A stretch of DNA of 64,000 bases. Origin: Apostichopus japonicus (lineage: Eukaryota > Echinodermata > Holothuroidea > Aspidochirotida > Stichopodidae). Each line of letters starts with the position of its first letter. Positions within the stretch are counted from its first letter, which is position 1. The stretch is taken from assembly GCF_037975245.1 (NCBI RefSeq), contig NC_092572.1, positions 16,312,269-16,376,268 of the forward strand, given 5' to 3'. Of this stretch, positions 1 through 11,443 are shown one piece after another. A program made the position numbers and the translations under genes. The notes under the pieces were generated by a model. The model worked only from the letters and a program-made list of their open reading frames with translations, was not told the DNA's origin and ran no database searches.

Positions 1-170
1 CCCCCCAGGTAAGAAATAGAGGCGAGCAAAAAAGAGAGAAGAAAAGAGGGGAAAGAAGGGGAGGAAGGAAGGGAAAAGAAAAAGAAGAAATAGAGGAAAT
101 GGAGAAAAGGAGGGAGTAGAAAAAAGGGCAAGCAACTGGGAAGAGAAAAAAGAACAGTGACATAATTACA
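1..170. repeat. purine-rich low-complexity tract
   Basis: The first 170 bases are almost entirely A and G (runs of gaagg, agaaa and gggaa) on the + strand. I see no coding potential. It is a homopurine/homopyrimidine tract of the kind that accumulates in intergenic DNA. Confidence 0.6.
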
Positions 171-296
171 GGGCTGATCCCTATTACACACATAGGGTAG
201 CCAGTAACGGATCGATGATTTTGGAAGGGGTGTGCACCTCACCCTACGGCTTACACCGACAACTCCATTTTGACGTTTTCATATTTCCTCTCTCAG

Positions 297-298
<2 letters not shown>

Positions 299-327
<29 letters not shown>
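299..327. repeat. (AT)n microsatellite
   Basis: About 14 uninterrupted AT dinucleotides. A poly-G run follows at about 617-630. The rest of 170-855 shows nothing recognisable. Confidence 0.85.
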
Positions 328-330
<3 letters not shown>

Positions 331-902
331 AATTGTACAATTGTGCTATGAAACCAACTGTGGCTGGTCTCGAACTTGACCGAGTCGTCGGGAACATGAT
401 GCATTTCGGTATTAGACCAGGATCTATATGCGAACTGCACTAGACATATGTCCTTCGATGCAACACTGCCATCCAGAGATAAAATGTTATACTCCGACCT
501 GAATGCTAATTGTTACCCTAAACCTCGTACCGTTACTCATACAATGAATCTAAAAATAAATTCCACATGTGATTGGAGAATTGAGCACATCTCCTGTGAA
601 TATCATGTAGTGCGTGGGGGGGGGGGGGGGCAGGCGGAGGGACCTATCACTTCTTGAGATTGTTCCAATCTGCGTGAAAATGCTCCACCACCCACAACCC
701 CTACGCCCCACCCCTCTTATCGCTTCCCGATGGGTTACAAAACTTAAAACAATAACCTTCGCCCGTAGTACCAAAACCTTGACAAAATCCGGCAACACAC
801 AACTTCATCGATAGATAACGAGTCTAGTGATCGGGCTGTGTATTAGTGATGCTAGAGGTCGTGCATATGGCAAGCCCTTTTAACATTTACCTCGCAATTA
901 GA

Positions 903-1418
903 CTTAAGTCGAATACATTTCACTTAAGTGGAATACATTCTATTTAAGTCAAATGTTATTCCACTTAAGTAAAATGTATTCCACTTAAGTGGAATTCAAT
1001 ATCCCTTAAGTAGAATTCCATTTCTCTTAAGTGGAAATGGACATTTTTATTTCACTTAAGTGGATATGCCTCCCACTTAAAGTGGAATTGTATTTCACTT
1101 TAGTGGAAATGCATTCCACTTAAGTGGAATTGTATTTCACTTAAGTGGAATACATTTCCACTTAAGTGGAATAACATTTCACTTAAGCTAAATAGCCCAT
1201 CTATTTCACTTAAGTGGAATGCATTTCCACTTAAGTGAAATACAATTCCACTCAAGTGGAATGCATTTCCACTTAAGTGGAATTGTATTCCACTTAAGTG
1301 GAATTGTATTCTACTTAAGTGGAATACAATTTCACTTAAGTGGAATAATATCTTTTGCTCGTCAATTTAACTTAAGTGGAATTCTATTCTGCTTAAGTAA
1401 AATACGATTCCACTTAAA
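903..1418. repeat. left palindrome array, 21-bp period
   Basis: CTTAAG or one-base variants occur at 903, 923, 943, 964, 984, 1005, 1026, 1055, 1076, 1098, 1119, 1140, 1161, 1182, 1209, 1230, 1251, 1272, 1293, 1314, 1335, 1371, 1392 and 1413. Most steps are exactly 21 bp. Each unit is a dyad (TTCCACTTAAGTGGAA), so the array is a series of small potential hairpins. Confidence 0.85.
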
Positions 1419-2046
1419 TGGAAGTGTTGATATGTGGCTTATATATAAATACAATTTAGGGTAATGTTCGTCGTAACGCATTCAATTGCTCATTACATAT
1501 GATGATGTAGTCGATCCTCGTTGCACGTGTATATCATGGCTATGGCTAATCATTCACATCTAAACATTGCTGGAATGCGATCAAATAATTGTTGTTGTTA
1601 GAGACAATTCGAAGTGTTGTTTCCTCACTTGCACAGGGGAACAATCAGTATGATGCACAACAGAGGCGACTTAAAGTAACATAGGCAGTATTCGTAACTT
1701 TTTAGATAGTGAAACTTTTGACGAAATAAAAGATTCCATCCAAAATCCAAAAAAAGTAATACGTTCTCTTGCCCTTGTCAATGCGTTTTCGGCTGTAGCT
1801 CCAACCACTTGTAATGTATTTGCCATGGCTTTATTTTGGTAATGGTATTCGTCAGGTACCAGGTCAGGTACGTACGTACTCACCTTGCACGGATGTTAAG
1901 TGCTAGCTGGATCCCGATGGACAGCCGATATTCATTGTGCACATATCGACACCACGTACGTACACGTATCGCGGCAAGTTGTTTATAATGGCGCGCAAAG
2001 GCATGGGCAAAGTTTGGCGTTGAATGTACTAGCCAATCACATTCCA

Positions 2047-2452
2047 CTTAAGTGGAATAGACTAGCCAATCACATTCCACTTAAGTGAAATAGACTATAT
2101 CCAATCACATTTCACTTAAATGGAATGCATTTCCACTTAAGTGGAATTGTATTCCACTTAAGTGAAATCGAAAGGACATTCCACTTAAGTGGAATTGTAT
2201 CCACTTAAGTAGAATACAATTCCACTTAAGTGAAATGCATTTCCACTTAAGTGAAATACAATCCCCTTAAGTGAAATAGATTTAGCTTAAGTATGATGCA
2301 GTGACAAGTTGATGAATTCAGCTTAAGTAAAATACAATTAAGCTTAAGTGGAATGGTATTCCACTTAAGTGAAATAGAATTCCACGTAAGTTAAATAGTA
2401 TTCTGCTTAAGTGATATTGAATTCCACTGAAGTGAAATGTATTCGACTTAAG
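2047..2452. repeat. right palindrome array, 21-bp period
   Basis: CTTAAG-like centres occur at 2047, 2080, 2115, 2136, 2157, 2184, 2204, 2225, 2246, 2266, 2286, 2322, 2343, 2364, 2385, 2406, 2427 and 2447, again mostly 20-21 bp apart. This is the mirror-side partner of the array at 903-1418. The 1430-2040 spacer holds ordinary sequence without a supported gene. Confidence 0.85.
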
Positions 2453-2861
2453 TCGAATTGCGAGGTAAATGTTAGAACGGCTTGCCATACGTGCACTGAC
2501 CTAAATGGAGTGTAACCACTCCCGATTTTGCAATTTCCCAAGATCAGGCCCGAAAAATCCCACGAAATACCAAGAACACTGTGCTGTATGGATTTCTAGC
2601 AATATCCAGCGATATCTAGGGATGAATATCCCAAGATCTTACCTAAACTGAAGGCAGATAGAGAATCGAAACCTTCAGTGTACTGAACTTGAAACTGCGT
2701 CTTTCGAAATGAAAAGAATGTGGGGAATTGCACAATAAACAAATCAAAGTTATTTATTTCAGTCTCCTATTTCAATTATTCGAATTTGTTAAGCAAACAG
2801 CAGATATCACATCATATAAGTGAGCATGAAAATGGCGTTCCAGGATGAACAGCCTTCAAAC

Positions 2862-3041
2862 CATGGGCGCAGATCCTGGTGCGGACAGCGGGACGCGTCC
2901 CCATCAACTTTTTCAGTAGTGGGGACATGATATACCGTGTCCCCACCAATTTGTCTTGACCAATAGCTGCATTTCAAGTTCCCCTGTATTGAACTTTGGC
3001 GCAGTTAGATCCAGCCCAGCCCCCCGGTTCCTACGCCCTTG
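2862..3041. mobile_element. possible small hAT-like MITE
   Basis: The left end CATGGGCGCAG and the right end (reverse complement CAAGGGCGTAGGAACCGGGG) resemble the CA-GGGCGTAG termini of the elements at 7022 and 9808. Flanks CTTCAAAC and CTAACCAC are poor 8-bp matches, so this copy is old or misjudged. The remainder of 2503-4616 is AT-rich and shows no gene; AGGCCTA clusters lie near 3970-4020. Confidence 0.4.
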
Positions 3042-4616
3042 CTAACCACTGCGTCACAGCAACTGTTAAGAAATAATGCTAATTTTTTTATCTCAATACA
3101 TTACATGTATAGAGATATTGTAACAGTAAGTGGGACTCTCTCTTCTCTTAAAAATTTTTCAGCGTCTTCAAACAAAGTTCTTTTTCTCTGGAATTTCCAG
3201 AGCAAGAATATATCATATAGACCAACAAAAGTTACTATTTTTTATTCCAGAATTGTATCTCATTCTGTGACTTTTTCACCGATTTATGTCCAAATCGGGC
3301 CAATTCGGGCCGAAAACACACTTTTGCAAACCTGTTTTGCACACGCTCCAAAACTTATGTTTTATGAAAGAGAATAGAATAGAATTGTCATTCAACAGTG
3401 GTATCGTCTAAAGTAGGGTCCTATGTATTATATATTTTATTAACATTTTAAAATTTCATTTGCTGTTTACAGGTAGGTATTAATAAGAATTTTACCAGCT
3501 GTATATGACATTTTATGGCTTTTATTTGCTTTATTTGATGTTTAAATGATTTTTCTTTCTTAAAACAACACTGAGCTGTCGCCCCTACTTTTAGTAAAAA
3601 GGTCCGTTTTTGATGATTAAGCCCCGCCCCTAAGTCTGTTTTGTAGCAGATTGGCTATGACTCATGACAGCTACATGTTATATACGAAAATGGCTACCCT
3701 CGCGACAAATTTTCTGTATTGTAGTTAGGTACGCGAGGTGTGTATTGCATGCTAATTACATATACACAGCCTGTACTGCTGAATTCTACGTAGTGCATTT
3801 AATTTATATTATGATATTAGGCCTTCGTTTTTGTAGCATCCATTTAAGGATAGTACTGGTGTTCAGGTAGCTTTTCAGAGCAAGGGCCATGATAAGTTTA
3901 TTTGATTGCCCTTCATGTATTTTGTATAATTACGTATACACATTCTTGTATTTCTGAAGGCTACTTACTGTAGGCCTAGTGCATTTAAAAAATATAGGCC
4001 TAGGCCCCCTAGGCCTATTAGGCTTTCAGTGATAGCCACATTAGCTATGTGTTCAGACTGGTGTTCAGACAGCTTTTCCCTAGGAAGGACCAGGGTAAGT
4101 TTGTTTGATGGGTACGTATAAAACAGGAGCCGGCCATAGCATCACAACTTTTATAAGACTATAAAAATTGTATAAGGTTATGTTTTATTTATAAGGATAT
4201 AAGATGTATAAGGTTATAAGAAGTATGTTTAGCTTTCTTTTGAACCTGTAATGTTTGACATCAATTGTACAAAGAATTAAAATAAAATAACAAAATGGAG
4301 AGGAACTGAGGTGGCTATTAGGGGGAGGGGGAGGAGGCCACCCATCACTTGCATATAAAAACTTGTAATCTTCTTTTACATTATTTTTTCCAAGTCATAA
4401 ATCCATGAAATCTTCATGTCAGAAAAAATTGAGATGGAAAAACGTGGGTTGTTTTGATATCTAGAAGTGTACACAGTTTTGATGGTAGTCACCACTACAG
4501 TCTACAGTAACATACAGTAGGTCAATAGGCCTAGCTTTCAAGGCAGGCATCAAGAATATGGTCGAGTTGTTCGCCTCTTCTAATTTGGCCGTTGTGATTG
4601 ACGTCAAACTATATGA

Positions 4617-6300
4617 CCAAAAAGTAGGGTTGGGCGATATATGCTTTTTAACGTCACGATAAATAGTTCAAAAATTATCGCGATATTTCGATAATTACGA
4701 TAATTTTTCCTTGTTGTTTTTAGTGTGTTCGCAAACACACTAAAAACAACTGCCGATTTACCACCGGTGTTTTCGCGCAGCGAACACACCAACCCCTGTT
4801 GCGTGCGAGCATAATGGCGTGGGGTCAAGGGGTCCGCCTTAGGGCCCCAGTGGGGTTAAGGGATGGAACCCCATGTGTGGGGTCCAGGGGCGAAGGCCCC
4901 GGAAAATTTTAGTATTTTTGCGTGTCTGGCGATAACAAACTCGCAGTTGAGGATTCACAATACTAACAACTTTTTGAATATAAATTGTCACGAAACTGAT
5001 GAAAATTTGAAAATGACAAGATAGAGTAGCTATATTATGTAATAAAATGAAAAGAGATTTAATCTGTCTTACAATCTTTAAAAAGTTTAACTTACAAAAC
5101 TGACGATATTATGAAGAAACTATGTTCGACAAAGCCCCGTTTCTAGACTGCCTAACAATGAACAGCGTGCACAATACGTACATCAGTTTACAAGTTAACT
5201 GCAGTGTTTACCCCTACTTAAATATCACGGTAGGCGACTGTACATGTGCTGCGGAGGTAAATTGCCAAACAACCCCCCTAACACCTGTTTGTTAACATTT
5301 TTGGCACGTTTCCAAAAAAACTTTTTATGGAGTAAACTATTTTGACTCCACTCTAGAATTAATTAGGTCAGTCAGTAAAGGATCTGTAAAGTTATGCGAA
5401 ATATTATTTTAGACGTTTAAGAAAATTTATATCCCCGTAACATTAAGGTAGGTAAAACCATGGAGGTAAAAACACACCTCAAGCCAACCGACTCATCCGC
5501 ATGAACAAAACAATATGTTCCTCATGATACACGAGGCACAGTCTATACCATACAGACAACACGTTATCAAGTTCACAGTAGCTACAGTATGGCCATCTTT
5601 ATGAAAGTATATCTTGCAATCCCATGTTTTAGGCCATTTGGCATGATTAACTAAATGCTAAATATTGTTTCAATGTCCTTGCAGAAAACGTCAACTTCGC
5701 AAAATACAATTAGTTGTTTTTTTGTTGTTACGTGAGATTCGTAACCAACGAAGTGGTTAGGCTATGTACTATACTCCTAACTATGGTAGGATATTTATTT
5801 TTCCTTTTTTTTGTGGAAATTCTAGAAAATACTTTCTCTTTCCCCCGCTTAACAGCAGATGTGGTCGTATGGTTTATTCATAAATGGGTGTACTAGAGCC
5901 TTGTTTACATGACATTTGTTGCATTTAGCACGATATGCCAGTTTCGCGTGAATTTTTCGAAAGTATTTTGCTCGATCTTTGGTAATTTCTCTACTGATTT
6001 TCGAGGTTTTTTTTCTCTATACAGTTAATGTTGTAAAGGACGGGTTTTTTACGAAGTTCAAAAGTCAGTAAATGAAGTTGATAAACTTTATTTTGTTTCA
6101 ACTTTCTTAACCATGGAATGCTAGAATAAACCTTTACACATAAAACGGAGAAAGGATAATCGCATTTTTATCCACACTTATTTCAAATTTCTTTCACAAG
6201 AAATTATCGTCATTTGTTCAATCCTCAAAAAATATCGTCTTGAAAAAAAATTATCGCGATAATAATAATTTTCGATATATCGCCCAACCCTACCAAAAAG
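4617..6300. mobile_element. non-autonomous hAT element with 8-bp TSD
   Basis: Perfect 18-bp terminal inverted repeats TAGGGTTGGGCGATATAT lie at 4625-4642 and, inverted, at 6275-6292. They are flanked by a perfect 8-bp direct duplication CCAAAAAG at 4617-4624 and 6293-6300, the hAT hallmark. Subterminal regions on both sides are rich in TTATCGCGATA-type motifs, plausible transposase-binding repeats. The interior (about 1.67 kb) has no transposase ORF, so the copy depends on another element. Confidence 0.93.
4713..4750. repeat. 17-bp perfect hairpin inside hAT element
   Basis: Arms 4713-4729 and 4734-4750 are perfect inverted complements (GTTGTTTTTAGTGTGTT) around a 4-base loop. It starts a GC-rich segment (4750-4910) with GGGGTC and GGCCCC motifs unlike the AT-rich remainder, possibly a nested insertion. 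Confidence 0.7.
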
Positions 6301-7013
6301 TCCAACAGAGACTGACCCAAGATGAAGGATACCACATAAAAAACAAGTTCTTAAATATTCTATGACATTACTAAACCTTGCAACGTCGTTCTTTCGAATA
6401 ACAGGCAATGAGCGCTAAAGGCAAGACTAGCAGGATAAAGTGTAACCTGTAGAGACTATTAGTGGCAAAAATGCAAGTTATATATTTTTTGTACCATGAT
6501 TGATATTGATAATTGTAGAGACAGCAAAGATTTTAAATTAGGAATCAAAATTAAAACTTCCAGTATTGAGATACTGCGTCATTGATGCTCTTGTCTTCAA
6601 AATGGAACGGAGGGTGATGTTCAAAATGCTGTACTTGTAAACAGGATAACTCAACACGTACACCTTTATTGAACTTCATATTTCAAATAGTCTTAAAATT
6701 GGTATTATTTCAGTGATTAATACTACATGACTCTAGGTTTGGCAGTAACTTGTGAAAATGTTTCATAGTGAAAATAAAACAATGTCATGTAACTCATTAA
6801 TTATTAAAGGGGTGGCAGAGCTGCTTTTCTTGCTCAAATTGATCAAAGAATATGCCCATGTGCTCATACATAGAGCATCTGTATGTCTTTATTTCACATA
6901 GGAAGACTGTTCTCTCTGGGTATTGAAACATTTTGGAATATAAATTCTACATTTTTGAGTCCTTAAAAGATCTTAATTCTTTTGATTGCCTTGTTGCTAA
7001 AGTAATGGTCAAG

Positions 7014-8488
7014 GCAACGTTCAGGGGCGTAGCGAAGGGTTTTTTGTTGGGGGGGGGGTGTGGAGAATTTGATTTGCCGACGGATCTGGAAGTGGTGACT
7101 GAAATGGGGAGGGGTCTAAGGGGAGGGAGTGTCCCCCTCCCCTTTGGAAAATTTTTAGTTTTGAAACGTCCTTAGATGCAATCTGGTGCATATTTTAAGT
7201 CAAATTTGATTTGCCGACGGATCTGGAAGTGGTGACTGAAATGGGGGAGGGGTCTAAGGGTTGGGGGTCTACCCCTCCCCTTTGGAAAATTTTTAGTTTT
7301 GAAACGTCCTTAGATGCAATCTGGTGCATATTTTAAGTCAAATTTGATTTGCCGACGGATCTGGAAGTGGTGACTGAAATGGGGGAGGGGTCTAAGGGTA
7401 GGGGGTCTACCCCTCCCCTTTGGAAAATTTTTAGTTTTGAAACGTCCTTAGATGCAATCTGGTGCATATTTTAAGTCAAATTTGATTTGCCGACGGATCT
7501 TCAAGTGGTGACTGAAATGGGGGAGGGGTCTAAGGGTAGGGGGCTACCCCTCCCCTTTGGAAAATTTTTAGTTTTGAAACGTCCTTAGATGCAATCTGGT
7601 GCATATTTTGAGTCAAATTTGATTTGCCGACGGATCTGGAAGTGGTGACTGAAATGGGGGAGGGGTTCTAAGGGTAGGGGGTCTACCCCTCCCCTTTGGA
7701 AAATTTTAGTTTTGAAACGTCCTTAGATGCAATCTGGTGCATATTTTAAGTCAAATTTGATTTGCCGACGGATCTGGAAGTGGTGACTGAAATGGGGGAG
7801 GGGTCTAAGGGTAGGGGGCTACCCCTCCCCTTTGGAAAATTTTTAGTTTTGAAACGTCCTTAGATGCAATCTGGTGCATATTTTGAGTCAAATTTGATTT
7901 GCCGACGGATCTGGAAGTGGTGACTGAAATGGGGGAGGGGTCTAAGGGTAGGGGGTCTACCCCTCCCCTTTGGAAAATTTTAGTTTTGAAACGTCCTTAG
8001 ATGCAATCTGGTGCATATTTTAAGTCAAATTTGATTTGCCGACGGATCTGGAAGTGGTGACTGAAATGGGGGAGGGGTCTAAGGGTTGGGGGTCTACCCC
8101 TCCCCTTTGGAAAATTTTTAGTTTTGAAACGTCCTTAGATGCAATCTGGTGCATATTTTAAGTCAAATTTGATTTGCCGACGGATCTGGAAGTGGTGACT
8201 GAAATGGGGGAGGGGTCTAAGGGTAGGGGTCTACCCCTCCCCTTTGGAAAATTTTTAGTTTTGAAACGTCCTTAGATGCAATCTGGTGCATATTTTAAGT
8301 CAAATTTGGCACGGAAGAAGCTCCCGTTCTCCTTTTCTCTATTCAGCTATCCTTCTTTCTTCCCCTTCCGCTCTCTTCACCTTTTCTCCTTTTGCCGACA
8401 GACCCAAAATTTGCCGACAGCGACCAAATTATTGGGGGGGAGTGTGACACCCCCACACCCCCCCGCTCGCTACGCCCCTGGCAACGAT
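7014..8488. mobile_element. hAT-like element carrying a tandem array
   Basis: The left end CAGGGGCGTAGCGA (from 7022) is repeated inverted at 8467-8480 (TCGCTACGCCCCTG). Flanks GCAACGTT (7014-7021) and GCAACGAT (8481-8488) form an 8-bp duplication with one mismatch, which fits hAT. Most of the interior is the 138-bp tandem array at 7071-8308. No transposase is present. Confidence 0.8.
7071..8308. repeat. nine-copy 137-138-bp tandem array
   Basis: Units begin with GATTTGCCGACGGATCT at 7071, 7208, 7346, 7484, 7621, 7759, 7896, 8033 and 8171. They differ by only a few substitutions or single-base indels, for example TAGGGG versus TTGGGG, and AAGTC versus GAGTC. The high identity implies recent expansion. 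Each unit holds the imperfect inverted pair GGGAGGGG / CCCCTCCC. Confidence 0.95.
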
Positions 8489-8653
8489 TCCTGAATCTGC
8501 ATAGCTCATGTCGCGGAGCGGTTGAAAACTTAATATACAACAACCAGTTAAAACAACAGTATCAGGCAGTATTTTATCACCCTCCGTTCCATTTTTGAAG
8601 AAAAAATTCCGATTAAAACATTGAACACTTCTATCGCTTAGCATAGGCCTACA

Positions 8654-9021
8654 ATACACATTTATCGCCTTTGCGACAAAAAGTTTTTTCACCTAAAAAA
8701 AAACCGTAAGGGGTACGTACCTCTTGCAGTTTTTTGCCAAAATTGACCCATTTATTCATAAATGTCAAGATAAAACTCAAGATGACAAACAAAGGTTTGA
8801 TTTGACTGCTTTGAAATCACGTATCACTGGCAACATGCGTCGAGCACCCTCTTATGACACTTATTTCGCTCAGTTTGCAACTTCAGAGGAACAATAGAAA
8901 ACCGAAAAACTTTTAGGGACAACAAAAGGTTTTATAACCTTTGTTCGTCGTAAAAGTTTTTCGGTCTTACTTTTCTTTGAGGTGAAAAACAGATTGTCGC
9001 AAAAGCGATAAATGTGTATCT
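8654..9021. repeat. nested inverted repeats (foldback region)
   Basis: A roughly 40-bp segment at about 8656-8694 (ACACATTTATCGCCTTTGCG through TTTTTTCACCT) recurs inverted at about 8981-9021. Between them, 8902-8963 is itself an imperfect hairpin whose ends read CCGAAAAACTTTTA and its complement. No coding potential is seen. Confidence 0.65.
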
Positions 9022-9264
9022 TTTCTGGTAGTTCGCGACACGCTGATTACGAATCTGAAGTTTATTTTGGAATTAGGTGCTGTGTTGGGACGTGGGGGCA
9101 AAAAACCTGATTTGCAGTTTTGCCAAAACTGACCAAAAATCGATCCAAAATCGATTTCGCCCAAATGACGTAACAGGGGGTAACCGATGCTCAGGAGCCC
9201 AAGTTTGCAACTCCCAGGTCCATATCTGCTTCCGTGCGGGAGATACGTGGTCCCAAAGGAATCT

Positions 9265-9807
9265 GCATAGCCCTCCAAAAGATTTTATTGATAAGATCCA
9301 AAGTACTATTTTTGATTTATTTCGAACGGGAAATCTGATAAAGTAAGGAAAATTACTATGTATAATGAAAAGGGGGGTTTAAAAAAAATATATGTTCACA
9401 GCTTTGTTGGTGCTCGCAAAACCTCTTGGGTCAAGCGTTATTGTAATAATGCCAACACGGGGTATTGGAAGCTCTTTTATTTCATTCCTCTCTGTCGCCG
9501 TCCGGTAAAGAGTTGCTTTTTAATTATAATTTTCATGACCAGGATATTTCCTGTATTTAAAAATACCTTCATTGGACAAATTTGTATGGTTTTGAGTAAG
9601 CTTAGCTACCTTTAAGAAACCATCGGAAATTGGGTGTGCAAATCCCTAATAATTTTATTAGAATTGATAATACCATTGTTTATGACAAAAAGCTTTTACG
9701 ACGCCGGTTTACTGTTTGTTAGGGATATGTTTTTGCTAGATGGGAAGCAATTGTCCAAATAATGCTTTTTTGACCAGTCTTCTACATTGTTAAGCTATTG
9801 TATGCTT
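9265..9807 (+). pseudogene. L1/Tx1-like LINE remnant (RT C-terminal region)
   Basis: The conceptual translation, with several frameshifts, gives a recognisable series: a PPKDFIDKIQSTIFD stretch, EKGGL, then ARKTSWVKRY..GYWKLFYF, GKELLFNYNFHDQDIS and IRIDNTIVYDKKLL. This order matches the region after the polymerase core in L1/Tx1-clade LINEs (EGGL, A-K-SWI-R, and G-PVF-K motifs). Frame changes and stops show it is dead. A hAT-like MITE interrupts its 3' side at 9808-10175. Confidence 0.6.
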
Positions 9808-10183
9808 CAGTGGCGTAGGAAGGTACTTTTGAGTGGGGGGGGGGGGCTGAAGACTGATGGCCGGCCTGGGGGAGGGTCTAAGGGGAGGGGGTGTCCCCCT
9901 CCCCTTTGGAATTTTTTGCATTTCCAGGTGGCCTCAGATACAATTTGGTGCAATATAGCACACTTCAACACCCACTCCATTTTGTAAACTTAATTTTGTA
10001 TTTTCACCTGGCCTTAGATGCAATTTGGGGCTCCAAATGAGATTTTTTTTCTCATTTGGAAATGAAAAAGGGGTTTTCTGACTTGCGGAGTGGGGGGGCG
10101 GAATGATACTTCCGCCCCTCCACATTTTTCACTGGGGGGGCTGGCGCCCCCAGCCCCCCGGTTCCTACGCCCTTGGTATGCTT
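9800..10183. mobile_element. hAT-type MITE with perfect 8-bp TSD
   Basis: This 368-bp element (9808-10175) begins CAGTGGCGTAGGAA and ends with the inverse of CAAGGGCGTAGGAA. It is flanked by the perfect duplication GTATGCTT at 9800-9807 and 10176-10183. The interior contains GGGGGAGGGTCTAAGGGG and its near inverse, clearly related to the 138-bp repeat unit of the element at 7022. Confidence 0.9.
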
Positions 10184-10250
10184 TATAGAAGACTTCCTTT
10201 CACATTGTATATTTGCACGTGAAAAAACAAAATAAATCAAATCAAATAAC
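10184..10250 (+). repeat. LINE 3' tail with (AAATC) ending
   Basis: The sequence GAAGACTTCCTTTCACATTG, then CACGTG and an AAATC-type short repeat, closely resembles the 3' end of the LINE at 42780-47326 (GAGGACTTCCTATCACATTG, CACGTG, AAATCAAATC). It is likely the 3' end of the copy into which the MITE at 9808 inserted. Degenerate copies of the array unit described next lie at about 10265-10600. Confidence 0.55.
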
Positions 10251-10611
10251 TAATAATTATTTCTAAACAGTTACTGTGGTTAGTGTTATGTACTTAGAAG
10301 GTAAGACAAACTCTCTGTCTAGAATTCAACTCCCAGAGGATGTATTGTTTTGTTATTTCTTTTCCTCATTTTGCAGTTAAAATATTAGAAAAGCCTATCA
10401 TTTCTCAATTAACAGTTACTGTGGCGAAGTTGTTATGTTGTATAGTTTTGCATATTTATTATTGTTTTGTACAATGAAATTGTCAATAAACTGAAAAAAA
10501 ATGAGACATACTCCTTGTCTTGAATTCAAACACCAGAGGATGCATTTGATTTTCTATTTATTTGCCTTCTAATGTTGTGAAGAATAAATATTAGAAACGA
10601 GTATTAAATCT

Positions 10612-11370
10612 CAACAGTTCTCGTGGCGCAGTTGGTAGTGCTCTGGACTGGAGAGACAGACAAACTCCATGTCTCCGGTTCGAACCCCAGACAGAGCATT
10701 TTATATTTTTGCTCTTTTACTGATTCCATTCTGGACTTTGAAGTTTAAATATTAGAAACGAGCATTAATTCTCAACAGTTCTAGTGGCGCAGTTGGTAGT
10801 GCTCTGGACTGGAGAGACAGACAAAGCTCCATGTCTCCGGTTCGAACCCCAGACAAAGCATTTTATATTTTTGCTCTTTTACTGATTCCATTCTGGACTC
10901 TGAAGTTTAAATATTAGAAACGAGCATTAATTCTCAACAGTTCTAGTGGCGCAGTTGGTAGTGCTCTGGACTGGAGAGACAGACAAACTCCATGTCTCCG
11001 GTTCGAACCCCAGACAGAGCATTTTATATTTTTGCTCTTTTACTGATTCCATTCTGGACTCTAAAGTTTAAATATTAGAAACGAGCATTAATTCTCAACA
11101 GTTCTAGTGGCGCAGTTGGTAGTGCTCTGGACTGGAGAGACAGACAAACTCCATGTCTCCGGTTCGAACCCCAGATAGAGCATTTTATATTTTTGCTCTT
11201 TTACTGATTCCATTCTGGACTCTGAAGTTTAAATATTAGAAACGAGCATTAATTCTCAACAGTTCTAGTGGCGCAGTTGGTAGTGCTCTGGACTGGAGAG
11301 ACAGACAAACTCCATGTCTCCGGTTCGATTCCCAGACAGAGCATCATGTCTGCGGTTCATGTCCAGACAG
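10612..11370 (+). repeat. 161-bp tandem array of tRNA-like units (SINE-like)
   Basis: Five units start at 10612, 10773, 10935, 11096 and 11257. Each has a tRNA-like head with a good A box (TGGCGCAGTTGG), a good B box (GGTTCGAACCCC), a CTCT/AGAG stem and a following T-rich run, then a shared tail. The T arm and anticodon loop do not pair canonically (the loop reads GGACTGG), so these are probably not functional tRNA genes. More diverged units precede the array (10265 and 10410). They could be Pol III-transcribed SINE units amplified in tandem. Confidence 0.8.
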
Positions 11371-11443
11371 AGCCTTTTACTTTTCTACCCTCTGGAGGGA
11401 GTGGAAGTATAAATATAAGAAACGAAGTTTCTCCAGAGGGAAC

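Larger units (their letters stand above)
856..2502. mobile_element. TIR element with phased CTTAAG palindrome arrays
   Basis: The two ends are inverted copies. The left end (856 onward: AGGTC, TATGGCAAGCC, TAACATTTACCTCGCAATT, GACTTAAGTCGAATACATTT) matches the reverse complement of the right end back from 2502 over about 75 bp with few differences. Inside each end is an array of imperfect copies of the palindrome ATTCCACTTAAGTGGAAT, at 903-1418 and 2047-2452, with about 600 bp of different sequence between. I count about 42 CTTAAG-like centres, 34 of them exact, mostly 20-21 bp apart. There is no convincing ORF and no clear target-site duplication. It looks like a non-autonomous DNA transposon or foldback element of unidentified superfamily. 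Confidence 0.75.

Noticed and set aside
903-2452. CRISPR-like regularly spaced repeats
   Set aside because: Spacing is about 21 bp with no unique spacers, the unit is a palindrome, and the host is eukaryotic with no cas genes.
10778-10858. Functional tRNA gene
   Set aside because: A and B boxes are good but the T arm mispairs and the anticodon loop lacks the invariant U, so SINE-like is safer.
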